Shown here in pieces: positions 41,935 to 50,703 of a stretch of 64,000 nucleotides of DNA. A model generated the notes under the pieces. It did not search any database. It worked only from the letters and a program-made list of their open reading frames with translations, and was not told the origin of the DNA. The number at the start of each line of letters is the position of its first letter. Within the stretch, counting starts at the first letter, position 1. Made by a program: the position numbers and the translations under genes. This DNA is from Catenulispora sp. MAP5-51 (lineage in GTDB: Bacteria; Actinomycetota; Actinomycetes; Streptomycetales; Catenulisporaceae): contig NZ_JBGCCH010000019.1 in assembly GCF_041261205.1 (NCBI RefSeq), positions 62,001-126,000 of the forward strand, in the 5' to 3' direction.

Positions 41935-44766
41935 ATGACTTCGTCAGGGGGCGCCGCGACGATGGTCCGAATCCTGGAGTACCGAGATCCGGTCGAGAAC
42001 TGCCCGGGCTTTCTGGTCTATGACCGGACCGACTGCCGGTTGGCCGCCGGCGGCTGCCGGCTCAGCCCGGGCCTGTCCGTGGACACGCTGCGCGAGCTCG
42101 CCGCGCGCATGACGCTCAAACAGCGGGTGCTCGGCCTCAACGTCGACGGGGCCAAGTGCGGGCTCGCCTACGATCCCGCCGGGCCGCGGCGCGACGCCGT
42201 GCTTCGCAGGTTCCTGACCTTCCTGGCCGAGGAGCTGCGCACCCGGTTCAGCATGGGCGCCGACATGGGCACCCGCTTCGAGACCCTCGACCGGCTGGCC
42301 GCCGCGGTCGGCGCGGGCTCGGCCAAGTCGGCCGTGCGGACCGCGCAGTACCTGACCGAAGAGGACTTCCGGGCCCGGATGGCGGTCCTGGCGGCCCCGG
42401 TCGGGCCGCTGAGCGTGGGCGACCGCCGGGCCGGGCACGCCCTGGCCTTCGCCGCGCTGACCGCCGCGGACCTCGAAGGGCTGCGCCGGGACCGCATGAC
42501 CGTCTCCATCCAGGGCTTCGGCAACCTCGGCCGGCCCGCCGCGCTCGCCCTGGCCGAGGCCGGGGTGCGGATCACCGCCATCGCCGACGAGCACGGCTGC
42601 CGGGTCGCCGGGGCCGGGCTCGACGTGGCCGCCATGCTCGCGCGGGACATCTCCTGTCCGGTGCCCGAGCTGCCCGGCGGCGGCCGGGTGCTGCCGCGCG
42701 AGGCCGTGCTGGACCTGCCAGCCGACGTGCTGATCCTGGCCGGCTGCGCCGACGCCGTGCCCGCGGCGCGCGCCGGCGAGCTGTCGGCCGCGGTGGTCGC
42801 GGTCGGCGCCAACTGCGGGCTGAGCGAGCAGGCCGAGACGGCGCTGACCCGGCGCGGCGTGACCGTCGTCCCGGACTTCATCGGCGGCGTCGGCGGATCG
42901 GCGTCGATGGAGGCGCTGTTCGGCCCGCGCGCCACGCCCGAGCCGCGCGAGGTGCTCGACGGCGTCGCCGGCATCATGCGCGAGCTGGTCGGCGACGTGC
43001 TGGCCGGCGCGCGCGAGCGCCGGCTGCCGACCCGCCAGGTCGCCCTCGACATGGCGCAGGCCTCGATGGTCGACCCCGACGAGCGGCCCTACGGGTCCTG
43101 CCCGTACCGCGTCACCGTGCCGGCCCCCAGCGGCCGGCGCGGCCGGACCACCAGCGCACACCCAGGGAGCGTGAGCACCATGACGACCACCAGCACCGCC
43201 GCCGGCCGTGACTCCTCGGCCGGCCCGGACCTGCCCGGCCCGTCCGGCCCGTCCGACCTGTCCGGCGACTGCGGCCACACCCGCGGCCACATCACCGACT
43301 CGCGGTTCTACGGCCACAACTACGGGACCGAGTCGAGCCGGCGCGTCTTCTGCGACCGCTGCCGCTTCCAGCGCTGGCTGGACGTCGAGGCGGCGCTGGC
43401 GCTGAGCGAGGCCGACCTCGGCATCATCCCCAAGCCCGCGGCCGAGGCGATCGCCCGCGCGGCCCGGGCGGAGCTGCTGGACCTGGACGGGGTCCGGGCC
43501 GAGATCCGGCGCACCTCGCACTCGCTGGTGGCGTTCCTGCGGGCGTTCCAGGCGGTGTGCGAGGACGGGGCCGGCGAGTTCGTGCACTACGGCGCGACCA
43601 CCCAGGACATCCAGGACACCGCGCAGTCCCTGGAGATGCGCGACGTCCTGGACGAGCTGACCGTCCTGGTGCGGCATATGCTCGACCGGCTGGCCGAGCT
43701 GGCCGAGGAGAACGCCGAGAGCGTCTGCCTGGGCCGCACCCACGCGCAGCCCGCACTGCCGATGGGTTTCGGGCTGAAGATCAGCGGCTGGATCGACGAG
43801 CTGCTGCGGCACCTGGAGCGGATCGAGCAGATGCGGCCGCGGGTCCTGGTGGCCCAGCTGTTCGGCGGCGTGGGGACCATGGCCGGGTTCGGCGAGCAGG
43901 CGCTGCCGCTGCTGGAGGCCTTCGCGCTGCGCCTGGGGCTGGCCGCGCCGGCCATCGGCTGGCACGTGTCCCGGGACCGGGTCGCCGAGTACGTGACCGG
44001 GCTGGCGATGGTCGCCGGGACCCTGGGCCGCATCGCCGACGAGATCAGGCTCCTGTCCCGCCCGGAGTTCGGCGAGGTGGAGCTGGGTTGGCGCTACGGC
44101 CAGGTCGGCAGCAGCACGATGCCGCACAAGCGCAACCCCGAGGCCTGCGAGCACGCGGTGGTGATGGCCCGGCTGGCCGCCTCGCAGGTGGCCAACGCCA
44201 TGGCGTGCCTGGGCGGGGACAACGAGCGGGACTCGCGGACGCTGCGCATCGAATGGGCCTGCGTCCCGGACGTCTCGCACTTCACGCTGTCGGCCTGCGA
44301 GCTGGTGACCCGGGTGCTGGACGGCCTGGCGGTGCGGGCCGAGCGGCTGCGGGAGAACGTCGGGGACGTCGCCGAACAGGTCGCCACCGAGCGGCTGATG
44401 CTGGTGCTCGGCCAGACGATGGGCAAGCAGAGCGCGCACCACTTCGTGTACGAACTCGCCCAGACGGCGCGGCAGGAGGGCGGGTCGCTGCGCGAGTCGC
44501 TGCGCAGCAGGACCGAGCTGGCCGAGGACGAGCTGGACCGGATCTTCGACCCGGCCGGGTATCTCGGGCAGTCGGCGGCGCTGACCGGGCGGGTGGTGGC
44601 GCGGGCGCGGGCGGTGCTGGCGGTGCCGGCGGCTTCGGTGTCATCGGCGGCACCGGTGGCTTCGGCGGCACCGGCGGCGGACGGTTCGCGGGGTCCGGCA
44701 GGCCCCGTCGAGCCGGGCGGTGCTGCTGGTTCGACTGATCCCGTTGTTCTTGGCGGTCCATCGTGA
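41935..44766 (+). CDS. Amino-acid dehydrogenase fused to adenylosuccinate-lyase-type enzyme
   Basis: One uninterrupted frame of 943 residues encodes two enzymes. Residues ~10-390 are a Glu/Leu/Phe/Val dehydrogenase, with catalytic Lys74 in LNVDGAKCGLAYDP and Rossmann motif VSIQGFGNLGRPA. Residues ~440-890 are a fumarase/aspartase-superfamily lyase close to adenylosuccinate lyase (signature GSSTMPHKRNPEA near 725; HYGATTQDIQDTA and CLGRTHAQPALPMGF earlier). The ~50-residue linker contains an internal AGGGAG followed by an ATG at 43180, a ready-made start for a separate lyase. The dehydrogenase would interconvert 2-oxo and amino acids; the lyase would release fumarate from an aspartate adduct. 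ATG 41962 is an alternative start. The C-terminal ~45 residues are Ala/Gly/Pro/Ser-rich. Confidence 0.8.
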   Translation: MTSSGGAATMVRILEYRDPVENCPGFLVYDRTDCRLAAGGCRLSPGLSVDTLRELAARMTLKQRVLGLNVDGAKCGLAYDPAGPRRDAVLRRFLTFLAEELRTRFSMGADMGTRFETLDRLAAAVGAGSAKSAVRTAQYLTEEDFRARMAVLAAPVGPLSVGDRRAGHALAFAALTAADLEGLRRDRMTVSIQGFGNLGRPAALALAEAGVRITAIADEHGCRVAGAGLDVAAMLARDISCPVPELPGGGRVLPREAVLDLPADVLILAGCADAVPAARAGELSAAVVAVGANCGLSEQAETALTRRGVTVVPDFIGGVGGSASMEALFGPRATPEPREVLDGVAGIMRELVGDVLAGARERRLPTRQVALDMAQASMVDPDERPYGSCPYRVTVPAPSGRRGRTTSAHPGSVSTMTTTSTAAGRDSSAGPDLPGPSGPSDLSGDCGHTRGHITDSRFYGHNYGTESSRRVFCDRCRFQRWLDVEAALALSEADLGIIPKPAAEAIARAARAELLDLDGVRAEIRRTSHSLVAFLRAFQAVCEDGAGEFVHYGATTQDIQDTAQSLEMRDVLDELTVLVRHMLDRLAELAEENAESVCLGRTHAQPALPMGFGLKISGWIDELLRHLERIEQMRPRVLVAQLFGGVGTMAGFGEQALPLLEAFALRLGLAAPAIGWHVSRDRVAEYVTGLAMVAGTLGRIADEIRLLSRPEFGEVELGWRYGQVGSSTMPHKRNPEACEHAVVMARLAASQVANAMACLGGDNERDSRTLRIEWACVPDVSHFTLSACELVTRVLDGLAVRAERLRENVGDVAEQVATERLMLVLGQTMGKQSAHHFVYELAQTARQEGGSLRESLRSRTELAEDELDRIFDPAGYLGQSAALTGRVVARARAVLAVPAASVSSAAPVASAAPAADGSRGPAGPVEPGGAAGSTDPVVLGGPS

Positions 44767-45353
44767 CCGTCCTGGCCGCCGGGGACCTGTCCCAGGTCGA
44801 GGAGATCGTGCTGCCCCGCTCGCTGTTCGCCTGTGTGGCCTCCCACGTCGTGCGCAAGCTCACCGGCCACTACATCGACGGCGAGACGCCCGAGACGAAG
44901 GCGTTCGGGATGCTCGCCGGGGCGCCGGCCGGCGGCGCCCTCGCGGTGCGCGCGGTGTTCCCGCTGCTCGCGAACATGCGGCACGACCGGGCGCGCCGTC
45001 AGGAGATGGACGAGGTGGTCGACGCCTTCGCCATCCCCTCGCAGACCCCGAACGAGCAGCGCGGCTGGATCGCCGACCCGCGCGAGCTGATGGCGGTGGA
45101 GCAGGCCTGCGACGACACCGGCTGGGTGGTGTTCGGGAACTACCACACCCACCGCGTGGCCTGGGACCACGATCCGCTGCGCGACACCTGCACCGGCCTG
45201 GACCGCGCGCTGGCCGCCGAGTCCGGCCAGTGGACCTTCGTCTATTCCGCCGTCGACCTGCACCGTCCCCGGCTGCGCGCGTTCTTCGAGGGCGACAACG
45301 CCCACGAGGCGCCCATCCGGCTCGTGCCCCACGACAACGCATCGAGAGGATGA
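44763..45353 (+). CDS. JAMM/MPN-domain protein with altered motif
   Basis: This 196-residue protein has an MPN-like fold. KAFGMLAG matches the strand that precedes the active site, and NYHTHRVAWDHDPLRD aligns with the JAMM zinc motif HxHx7Sx2D. Both His and the Asp are kept, but the usual Ser is Pro. Zinc binding is plausible and peptidase activity uncertain. Classic JAMM proteins cleave ubiquitin-like proteins; in sulfur-carrier systems they trim the carrier tail. GTG 44763 overlaps the lyase stop, and an FmdE-like gene follows 7 bp later. Confidence 0.72.
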   Translation: MTVLAAGDLSQVEEIVLPRSLFACVASHVVRKLTGHYIDGETPETKAFGMLAGAPAGGALAVRAVFPLLANMRHDRARRQEMDEVVDAFAIPSQTPNEQRGWIADPRELMAVEQACDDTGWVVFGNYHTHRVAWDHDPLRDTCTGLDRALAAESGQWTFVYSAVDLHRPRLRAFFEGDNAHEAPIRLVPHDNASRG

Positions 45354-45360
45354 CCCGCCC

Positions 45361-46086
45361 ATGGATCGCACGGAGTCCTACCGCCAGGTGGTCGCGTTCC
45401 ACCGCCACGAATGCCCGGGCGCCGCGCTCGGCCTGCGCGTCGCCGAGGCCGCGCTGGCCCGCGTCGGCGTCGCCGCCGGCGACCCGGCCCTGCTGGTCGT
45501 CGCCGAGACCGACACCTGCGCCGTGGACGCGCTGCAGGTGCTGACCGGCTGCACGGTCGGCAAGCGCAACCTCGTGCTCGAGGACACCGGCCGCCGCGTC
45601 TTCACGTTCTGGGCCCCCGGCCGCGACCTGGGCCTGCGCATCCGCGCCAAGGCCGGCAGCATCGCCTTCCGCGACGCCGAGGTCCAGGCACTGGCCGAAC
45701 ACATCGAGCAGGGCCAGGCCACCGCCGAGGAAGCGGCGCGCTTCGCCGCGATCCAGGCCGACCGGACCGCCCGGATCCTGGAGATGCCGGAGGAGGACAT
45801 CCTCGCGGTGGACGAGGTGAAGGGCCCGATCCCGACCCGCAAGCTGGTGGCCCCGGTGGAGCCGTGCGTGGACTGCGGCGAGCCGACCAGCGTGGAGACG
45901 CTGCACGACCACCGCGGGCGCATGGTGTGCCCGGCGTGCCACCTGGCAGCGCACGGCGGCGTGCTGCCGGACGGGCACGGCGACCACGGGCACCACCCGC
46001 TGAGCCAGGCGGGACAGGGGCAGGGACAGGGGCACGGCCACGGGCACAGCCACGGCCACGGGCATCAGCACGAGCACCAGCACTGA
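45361..46086 (+). CDS. FmdE-family protein with zinc ribbon and His-rich tail
   Basis: This is a 241-residue protein. The FmdE domain has FHRHECPGAALGLRVAEAAL and TDTCAVDALQVLTGCTVGKR, the Cys/His set typical of formylmethanofuran dehydrogenase subunit E homologues. A four-Cys ribbon follows (PCVDCGEP, MVCPACH). The C-terminus carries more than ten His among Gly/Gln, a metal-binding tail. No methanogenesis genes are present. FmdE proteins outside archaea have no settled function. Metal delivery or storage is inferred from the tail, and the nickel permease at 30456 may be linked. Confidence 0.75.
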   Translation: MDRTESYRQVVAFHRHECPGAALGLRVAEAALARVGVAAGDPALLVVAETDTCAVDALQVLTGCTVGKRNLVLEDTGRRVFTFWAPGRDLGLRIRAKAGSIAFRDAEVQALAEHIEQGQATAEEAARFAAIQADRTARILEMPEEDILAVDEVKGPIPTRKLVAPVEPCVDCGEPTSVETLHDHRGRMVCPACHLAAHGGVLPDGHGDHGHHPLSQAGQGQGQGHGHGHSHGHGHQHEHQH

Positions 46087-46244
46087 TACAGCTTCCCCAC
46101 GGCGCGGCCGCCGGCACCGAACCCACGGTGCCGACGGCCGCGCCTCGCGCTATTCGAGCACGTCGACGCCCCGCGGCCACGCTGCCACGATGGCGGCGGC
46201 ACGAGCAGTACAACCGGTCCTTTCAGACAAAAGGAGTCGGAACC

Positions 46245-46436
46245 GTGGCTTACCCCTGGGACGCCGCCCTGAACTACCTGAGCGCGGCGGTCATGCCAAT
46301 CTTCGGCGCGGCCGCGCTCCTGGCAGCGCTCGCCGGCCTGGCGGTCTGCCTGCGGATGACACGCCGGCGGCCGGAGCCGCGCGTGGCGCCGATCCCGCGT
46401 CAGCGGACGAGCCACGAGGGCGTGACGCGCCGATGA
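46245..46436 (+). CDS. Small single-pass membrane protein
   Basis: This 63-residue protein starts at GTG 46245 with a strong AAAGGAG site. MAYPWDAALNY leads into one hydrophobic helix (about residues 14-36) and a basic Arg/Pro-rich tail, predicted to be cytoplasmic. I recognise no family. It overlaps the following small gene by ATGA. The 158 bp between the FmdE stop and this start show no other gene and may hold a promoter. Confidence 0.55.
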   Translation: MAYPWDAALNYLSAAVMPIFGAAALLAALAGLAVCLRMTRRRPEPRVAPIPRQRTSHEGVTRR

Positions 46437-46699
46437 GGCCCGTGGTGCGGCGCCGCCTGGAGGCCGTCGGGAAGGCGATGCTGGCCGGGCTGACGGCGTA
46501 CGCGTGGTACTGGTCGCCGGCCACCCGGACGCGGCGTCGCGAGCCGCAGCAGACCCCTGAGAAGCAGCCCGAGCCGGTGGCCGAACCGTCGGCCGGACCG
46601 CCGCCCGGACATCCCGAGCGGATGCCGCGTCGGACGCGCCTCAGCCGGGTCGAGCGGGCTTTGTTCAGGCAGTTGGAGCGCACCGGCCGGGACGGCTGA
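46433..46699 (+). CDS. Small basic/proline-rich protein, unknown
   Basis: This 88-residue product overlaps the preceding small membrane-protein gene. It has a weakly hydrophobic segment (MLAGLTAYAWYWSP, about residues 16-29), a Pro/Glu-rich middle and an Arg-rich C-terminus ending LSRVERALFRQLERTGRDG. Nothing conserved is recognised. Codon usage and tight coupling suggest it is real. A terminator hairpin begins 15 bp after its stop. Confidence 0.5.
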   Translation: MRPVVRRRLEAVGKAMLAGLTAYAWYWSPATRTRRREPQQTPEKQPEPVAEPSAGPPPGHPERMPRRTRLSRVERALFRQLERTGRDG

Positions 46700-46713
46700 C
46701 GGCGGCTACGACC

Positions 46714-46747
46714 AGAGCGGCGCGAAGGTCACCCTTCGCGCCGCTCT
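46714..46747. terminator. Bidirectional hairpin terminator
   Basis: A perfect 15-bp stem (46714-46728 with 46733-46747) and a 4-nt loop lie between convergent genes ending at 46699 and 46768. Confidence 0.85.
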
Positions 46748-46767
46748 CGTGGTGACTCTTGGGTTGG

Positions 46768-48465
46768 CTAGCTCGATGGCGCAGTCCGCGGCGGGGTGGC
46801 CGGGGACAGGTTCGAGTCCTCTGCAGCACTGTCTGATGTATCAGCACCCGCCGCATCCGCCTCGACCCGAGCCTGCGCACCCGACATCGTTCGCAGCGGC
46901 AGCTCCGGCAGGAAGCAGATCACGATCATGCTGACCGCCATGATCGCCGCGACCGACAGGAACACCACGCTCATCGCGCCGGAGAAGCCGGTCTTGTACG
47001 GGTGCGCCAGCACCGGCGGCAGCGTTCCCACGAACGCCGTGTCGTTCAGCACGCGTACCGCGCCGCCGGCCAGTTGCTGCTGGTGGGTGGCGGCCGCGGC
47101 GGCGAAGCCAGGGCTCTGCGATGCGGTGCTCAGGGCACTGTTGATGTGGTCGCCGAGGGTGCTGAACAGGATCGACAGGAACACCGCCGCGCCGAGGGTG
47201 CCGCCCATCGACTGGAAGAAGGTCATCGAGGACGTCGCCACGCCGATCTCCGCAGGGCGGGCCGAGTTCTGGACCGCGACGATCAGCGGCTGCATGCTGC
47301 CGCCCACGCCCAGGCCCATCAGCAGCATCACCAGCATGGTCTGCCAGACCGGGGTGTCCGCGCCGATCGTGGCGAAAAGCAGCAGCGCCGCCAGGATCAG
47401 GGCCGTGCCGGTGACCGGGAAGATGCGGTAGCGGCCGGTGCGCATGATGGCCTGGCCGCAGACCACTGAGCTGACCATCAGGCCGGCCACCAGCGGCAGC
47501 ATCTCCAAGCCGGCCTTGGTGGGGGAGCCGCCTTTCACGATCTGCAGGTACAGCGGCACCACGAGCAGCCCGCCGTACATCGCCATGCCCAGGACGAACG
47601 TGCTGGTCGTGGCGATCGAGTACGTGCGCGTGCCGAACAGGCGCAGCGGGATGAGCGCGTCGTCGCCGTACCGCTTCTCGGAATACAGGAACGCCGCCAG
47701 GCCCAGCCCGCCGATGACGTAGCACGCCAGCGCGCTGCCGGAGCCCCAGCCCCAGGTACGGCCGTTGGTGGCGACGATCAGCAGCGGCACCATGCCGGCG
47801 GCCAGGGCGGCGGCTCCCGGCCAGTCGATGCGGCGGCGCGTGTGGTGCGCCGGCAGGTGCAGGTTCTTGGCGACCAGGATGAAGGCCGCGGCGGCGATCG
47901 GGACGTTCACATAGAAGATCCACCGCCAGCCGGACACGCCCAGAATGTGGTGCGCCCCGGCGAAGAACCCGCCGAGGACCGGGCCCAGCACGCTGGAGGT
48001 GGCGAACATCGCCAGCGAGTAGCCCTGGTACTTCGCCCGCTCCCGGGGCGGCACGATGTCCCCGATGATCGCCAGCGACAGCGCGAACAGCCCGCCGGCG
48101 CCCAGGCCCTGCACCGCGCGGAACGCCGCGAGCTGGTACATCGACTGCGCCAGCCCGCACAGCACCGAGCCGGTGATGAACACGCCGATCGCGAACAGCA
48201 TGAACGGCCGGCGCCCGTACATGTCGGACAGCTTGCCGTACAGCGGCGTGGTGATGGTCGACGTGATCAGGAACGCGGTCGTGGCCCAGGCCTGGAGGGA
48301 GAAACCCCGAAGGTCGTCGGCCACGGTGCGCATCGCCACGCTGACGATCGTCTGGTCCAGGGAGGCCAGGAAGATCGCCATCAGCAGCCCGGACAGGATC
48401 GTCAGGATCTGCCGGTGCGTGAATATGCCGGTCTCTTCTGCCGCTGCGGGGGCTGGGTCGGTCAT
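46768..48465 (-). CDS. MFS drug exporter, DHA2 (14-helix) family
   Basis: This 565-residue transporter starts at ATG 48465 after GAGGGC. The N-terminal half carries LASLDQTIVSVAM (motif D1), GKLSDMYGRRPFMLFAI (motif A) and the antiporter motif C region SVLGPVLGGFF in helix 5. Length and helix count fit the EmrB/QacA type. It probably exports the cluster product or a toxic intermediate. It is divergent from the methyltransferase at 48626. The C-terminal ~45 residues are acidic and Ala/Ser-rich. Confidence 0.9.
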   Translation of the reverse strand: MTDPAPAAAEETGIFTHRQILTILSGLLMAIFLASLDQTIVSVAMRTVADDLRGFSLQAWATTAFLITSTITTPLYGKLSDMYGRRPFMLFAIGVFITGSVLCGLAQSMYQLAAFRAVQGLGAGGLFALSLAIIGDIVPPRERAKYQGYSLAMFATSSVLGPVLGGFFAGAHHILGVSGWRWIFYVNVPIAAAAFILVAKNLHLPAHHTRRRIDWPGAAALAAGMVPLLIVATNGRTWGWGSGSALACYVIGGLGLAAFLYSEKRYGDDALIPLRLFGTRTYSIATTSTFVLGMAMYGGLLVVPLYLQIVKGGSPTKAGLEMLPLVAGLMVSSVVCGQAIMRTGRYRIFPVTGTALILAALLLFATIGADTPVWQTMLVMLLMGLGVGGSMQPLIVAVQNSARPAEIGVATSSMTFFQSMGGTLGAAVFLSILFSTLGDHINSALSTASQSPGFAAAAATHQQQLAGGAVRVLNDTAFVGTLPPVLAHPYKTGFSGAMSVVFLSVAAIMAVSMIVICFLPELPLRTMSGAQARVEADAAGADTSDSAAEDSNLSPATPPRTAPSS

Positions 48466-48625
48466 GCCCTCAGGCTCGGCCCGGCGCACCGGGAGCGTCA
48501 ATGTGCTGAATCGCCCTTCGGGGGCTTCTGGCGCGATCCGGCGATCGGCGACCTTTCACCGCACTGCGGGCGGCACCCATACTTGCCGCGCGATTCACCC
48601 CAAGGCAGCACTTCGGAGGCCCGCA

Positions 48626-49510
48626 ATGACAGAACTGGGAAGCGCCGACACGGTCTACACGAGTTCGGCCTACCGCACCATCGACGTCGGTTCGCTCATG
48701 CGCACCGGCCACCCCGACATCGCCGAGGGCGACGAGCACATCGTCTCCGTGGTGCGCGCGATGCGCGCCCGGCTGGGGCGCCCGCTGCGGGTGCTGGACG
48801 TCGGCTCCGGCTCCGGCGACCTGAGCCTGCTGCTGGTCCAGGCGCTGCCGGACACCGCCGTCATCGCCAACGACATCGCGGCCAACCCGCTGGCCCAGGC
48901 CCGGGACAAGCTCGCCCCGTACCCCACCGCCTCGGTCAGCTCCGAGCGCTTCGAGGACTTCTCCGGCGAGGTGGACGTGGTCGTGTCCTGGGGCACCCAC
49001 CACCACCTGAGCCACGACTACCTCAGCCACGTCGCCGAGATCCTGTCCCCGGACGGCGTGCTGATCATCGGCGACGAGTTCTGCCCGGAGTACCTCAGCG
49101 ACACCGACCAGAAGCGGCTGGCGCAGTCCGAGGAGATCTCGGTGGTCGACGGCTACCTGTTCGACAGCGCCGCCGACGTCGAGTCCTATCGCTCCACCGG
49201 CCTGGTCCCGGACTGGAACGAGGGCCTGGAGCAGGCGCGCCGGCTGGCCCTGTGGCACTGGTACAAGTTCGTCATCGACTTCGCCGTGGCCCACGAGGCC
49301 TGGACGGTGGTCATGGCCGAGCTCGCCATCTGCCGCGACGACCTGGAGACCGGCAACCACGACGAGCACAAGACCTCGCCGTACCTGCTGGAGCGGGAGC
49401 TGGAGCTGAACGGCTTCAGCGTCGCCGAGCGCGCCGTCATCGGCGACCGCCCGGTGGAGCTGAGCAGCTTCGTGCTCTACACCTGCCGCCCGCCCCGGGC
49501 CGGAAGGTGA
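48626..49510 (+). CDS. Class I SAM-dependent methyltransferase
   Basis: This is a 294-residue protein. Motif I is VLDVGSGSGDLSLLL (about residues 56-70), with the acidic ribose-binding residue in VIANDIAAN and motif IV-like VDVVVSWGTHHHLSHD. The C-terminal half has extra helices (WHWYKFVIDFAVAHEAWTVV), probably forming a substrate cap. CGGAGG lies 7 bp before ATG 48626. Overlap with the next gene (GTGA) implies coexpression. It probably tailors the cluster product by O-, N- or C-methylation. Confidence 0.85.
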   Translation: MTELGSADTVYTSSAYRTIDVGSLMRTGHPDIAEGDEHIVSVVRAMRARLGRPLRVLDVGSGSGDLSLLLVQALPDTAVIANDIAANPLAQARDKLAPYPTASVSSERFEDFSGEVDVVVSWGTHHHLSHDYLSHVAEILSPDGVLIIGDEFCPEYLSDTDQKRLAQSEEISVVDGYLFDSAADVESYRSTGLVPDWNEGLEQARRLALWHWYKFVIDFAVAHEAWTVVMAELAICRDDLETGNHDEHKTSPYLLERELELNGFSVAERAVIGDRPVELSSFVLYTCRPPRAGR

Positions 49511-49968
49511 GCGGCGGTTTCCGGCCCGGCGAGGCGGCCTGGGAGACCCCGGAGAAGATCGGGGCCGCCCTGGAGCACTTCGAGGGCCTGATCCCCGGCT
49601 GGCGCGCGCCGGCGGCTTACGGAGCGGCCTCGGTGGTCCCGGCGGGGCCGGCCCGCTTCCCGGTGGTGAACGCCGGCGCCGACCACGCGCTGCCGGCGGT
49701 GGTGCTGGGGCTGGTCGTGGGCCGCGTGGACGAGACCGGGACGTACCCGCTGAGCGTGGACCGGCTGGACCGGGCGATCGCGACGCTGGCCCCGGCCGAG
49801 GCCGCCGCCATGTATCAGCACCCGAACATCGCGGCCTGGCGGGAGCTGCGCGCCGAGCTGGCCGCCGATCCGCGGGTGCGGGCGGTCGCGGTGTTCGTCG
49901 CAGACCTCGACGACCCCTCCAGCGGGCCCCACGACGACGTACTGAGGGCTCGGCTGGCGACGGCCTGA
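49507..49968 (+). CDS. Hypothetical protein coupled to methyltransferase
   Basis: This 153-residue protein starts at GTG 49507, overlapping the methyltransferase stop. It has mixed alpha/beta content with WETPEKIGAALEHFEGLIPG near the N-terminus and DHALPAVVLGLVVGRVDE in the middle. There are no transmembrane helices, no clustered Cys/His and no recognisable nucleotide motif. Coupling suggests it assists the methyltransferase, or modifies or shelters the same substrate. A hairpin terminator follows 20 bp after the stop. Confidence 0.55.
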   Translation: MSGGFRPGEAAWETPEKIGAALEHFEGLIPGWRAPAAYGAASVVPAGPARFPVVNAGADHALPAVVLGLVVGRVDETGTYPLSVDRLDRAIATLAPAEAAAMYQHPNIAAWRELRAELAADPRVRAVAVFVADLDDPSSGPHDDVLRARLATA

Positions 49969-49988
49969 CGGAGGCAGGCGCGACCCAG

Positions 49989-50019
49989 AACAGGGCGGCT
50001 CCGGTGGGGCCGCCCTGTT
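49989..50019 (+). terminator. Hairpin terminator after methyltransferase operon
   Basis: AACAGGGCGGC (49989-49999) pairs perfectly with 50009-50019 across a 9-nt loop, 20 bp after the preceding stop. Confidence 0.75.
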
Positions 50020-50056
50020 GGCGTGTTGGCGGGGTTGTGCTGAGAGGCAAGGTCAA

Positions 50057-50108
50057 GAGCGACAGTCAAGGGCGACGGTCAAAGGCGACGGTCAAAGGCG
50101 ACAGTCAA
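50057..50108. repeat. Four 13-bp tandem repeats
   Basis: GCGAC(A/G)GTCAA(G/A)G is repeated four times without gaps, in an otherwise gene-free region. Confidence 0.75.
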
Positions 50109-50112
50109 GGGC

Positions 50113-50703
50113 GCCTCCGGCGGCGCCTGCGCGGCGAGCGGCCTCGCTCCGGGGAGTGGGGGTTGCGCTGGCTGCTGCCGGTCGTTGCTTGTGGTCGCCT
50201 TCGTCCCGGATTCCCCGTCGCATCGTCGCCTTACGGAAGCAGACCGGTCCGGTGGTATCAAGTCGGATAGCCCAGCTGGTGGCCGAGTATCAGCGACTTG
50301 ACACCACCGGCCCGGCCTGCTTGGCTTCGCCCGCCGACGCGACGGGGAATCCGGGACAAACCCGGTCTGTGGTGTGGACGGGGTCCACTCCGGGACGCAC
50401 ACGCTGCGGTGGTGACTGGCGAGCTGGTAGTACGGGATCCCTTCCCACAGGTGGGTTTGTCCCGGATCCCTCGTCGCTGTCGGCGGGCCCTGCCAATCAT
50501 TCCGGACTGGCGGTGTCAAGTCGGACGAAACCGGACCACAGCAGCGTGTGATCCGACTTGATACCGCCAGGCCGGGATGATTCCGTTTACGGCGACGACA
50601 GCGACGAGGGATCCGGGACAGAGGCGACCAACACTCAGACCGCAGCCCGCGCGGGGTCTGGTGATCCCTCCGAGCCGAGGCCGCTCGCCGCGCAGGCGCC
50701 TGC
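50113..50703. repeat. Gene-free repeat island with nested inverted repeats
   Basis: No gene is visible. Four copies of a ~65-bp element alternate in orientation: 50203-50267 (+), 50294-50357 (-), 50459-50525 (+) and 50552-50619 (-). Each runs from GTCCCGGAT to AAGTCGGA on its own strand, so neighbours can fold into two long hairpins. An outer pair of inverted repeats (about 50113-50140 and 50672-50703, GGCGCCTGCGCGGCGAGCGG) encloses the whole set, and the spacer ends also pair (ACAAACCC/GGGTTTGT). Confidence 0.7.

Noticed and set aside
41935-44766. Treating the dehydrogenase-lyase frame simply as an assembly error
   Set aside because: Codon usage and third-position GC stay coding-like through the linker and no stop or frameshift is visible, so I report the fusion and note the internal start.
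50203-50619. Possible CRISPR array
   Set aside because: The repeats alternate in orientation and are imperfect, with unequal spacers and no cas genes nearby. They form hairpins instead.
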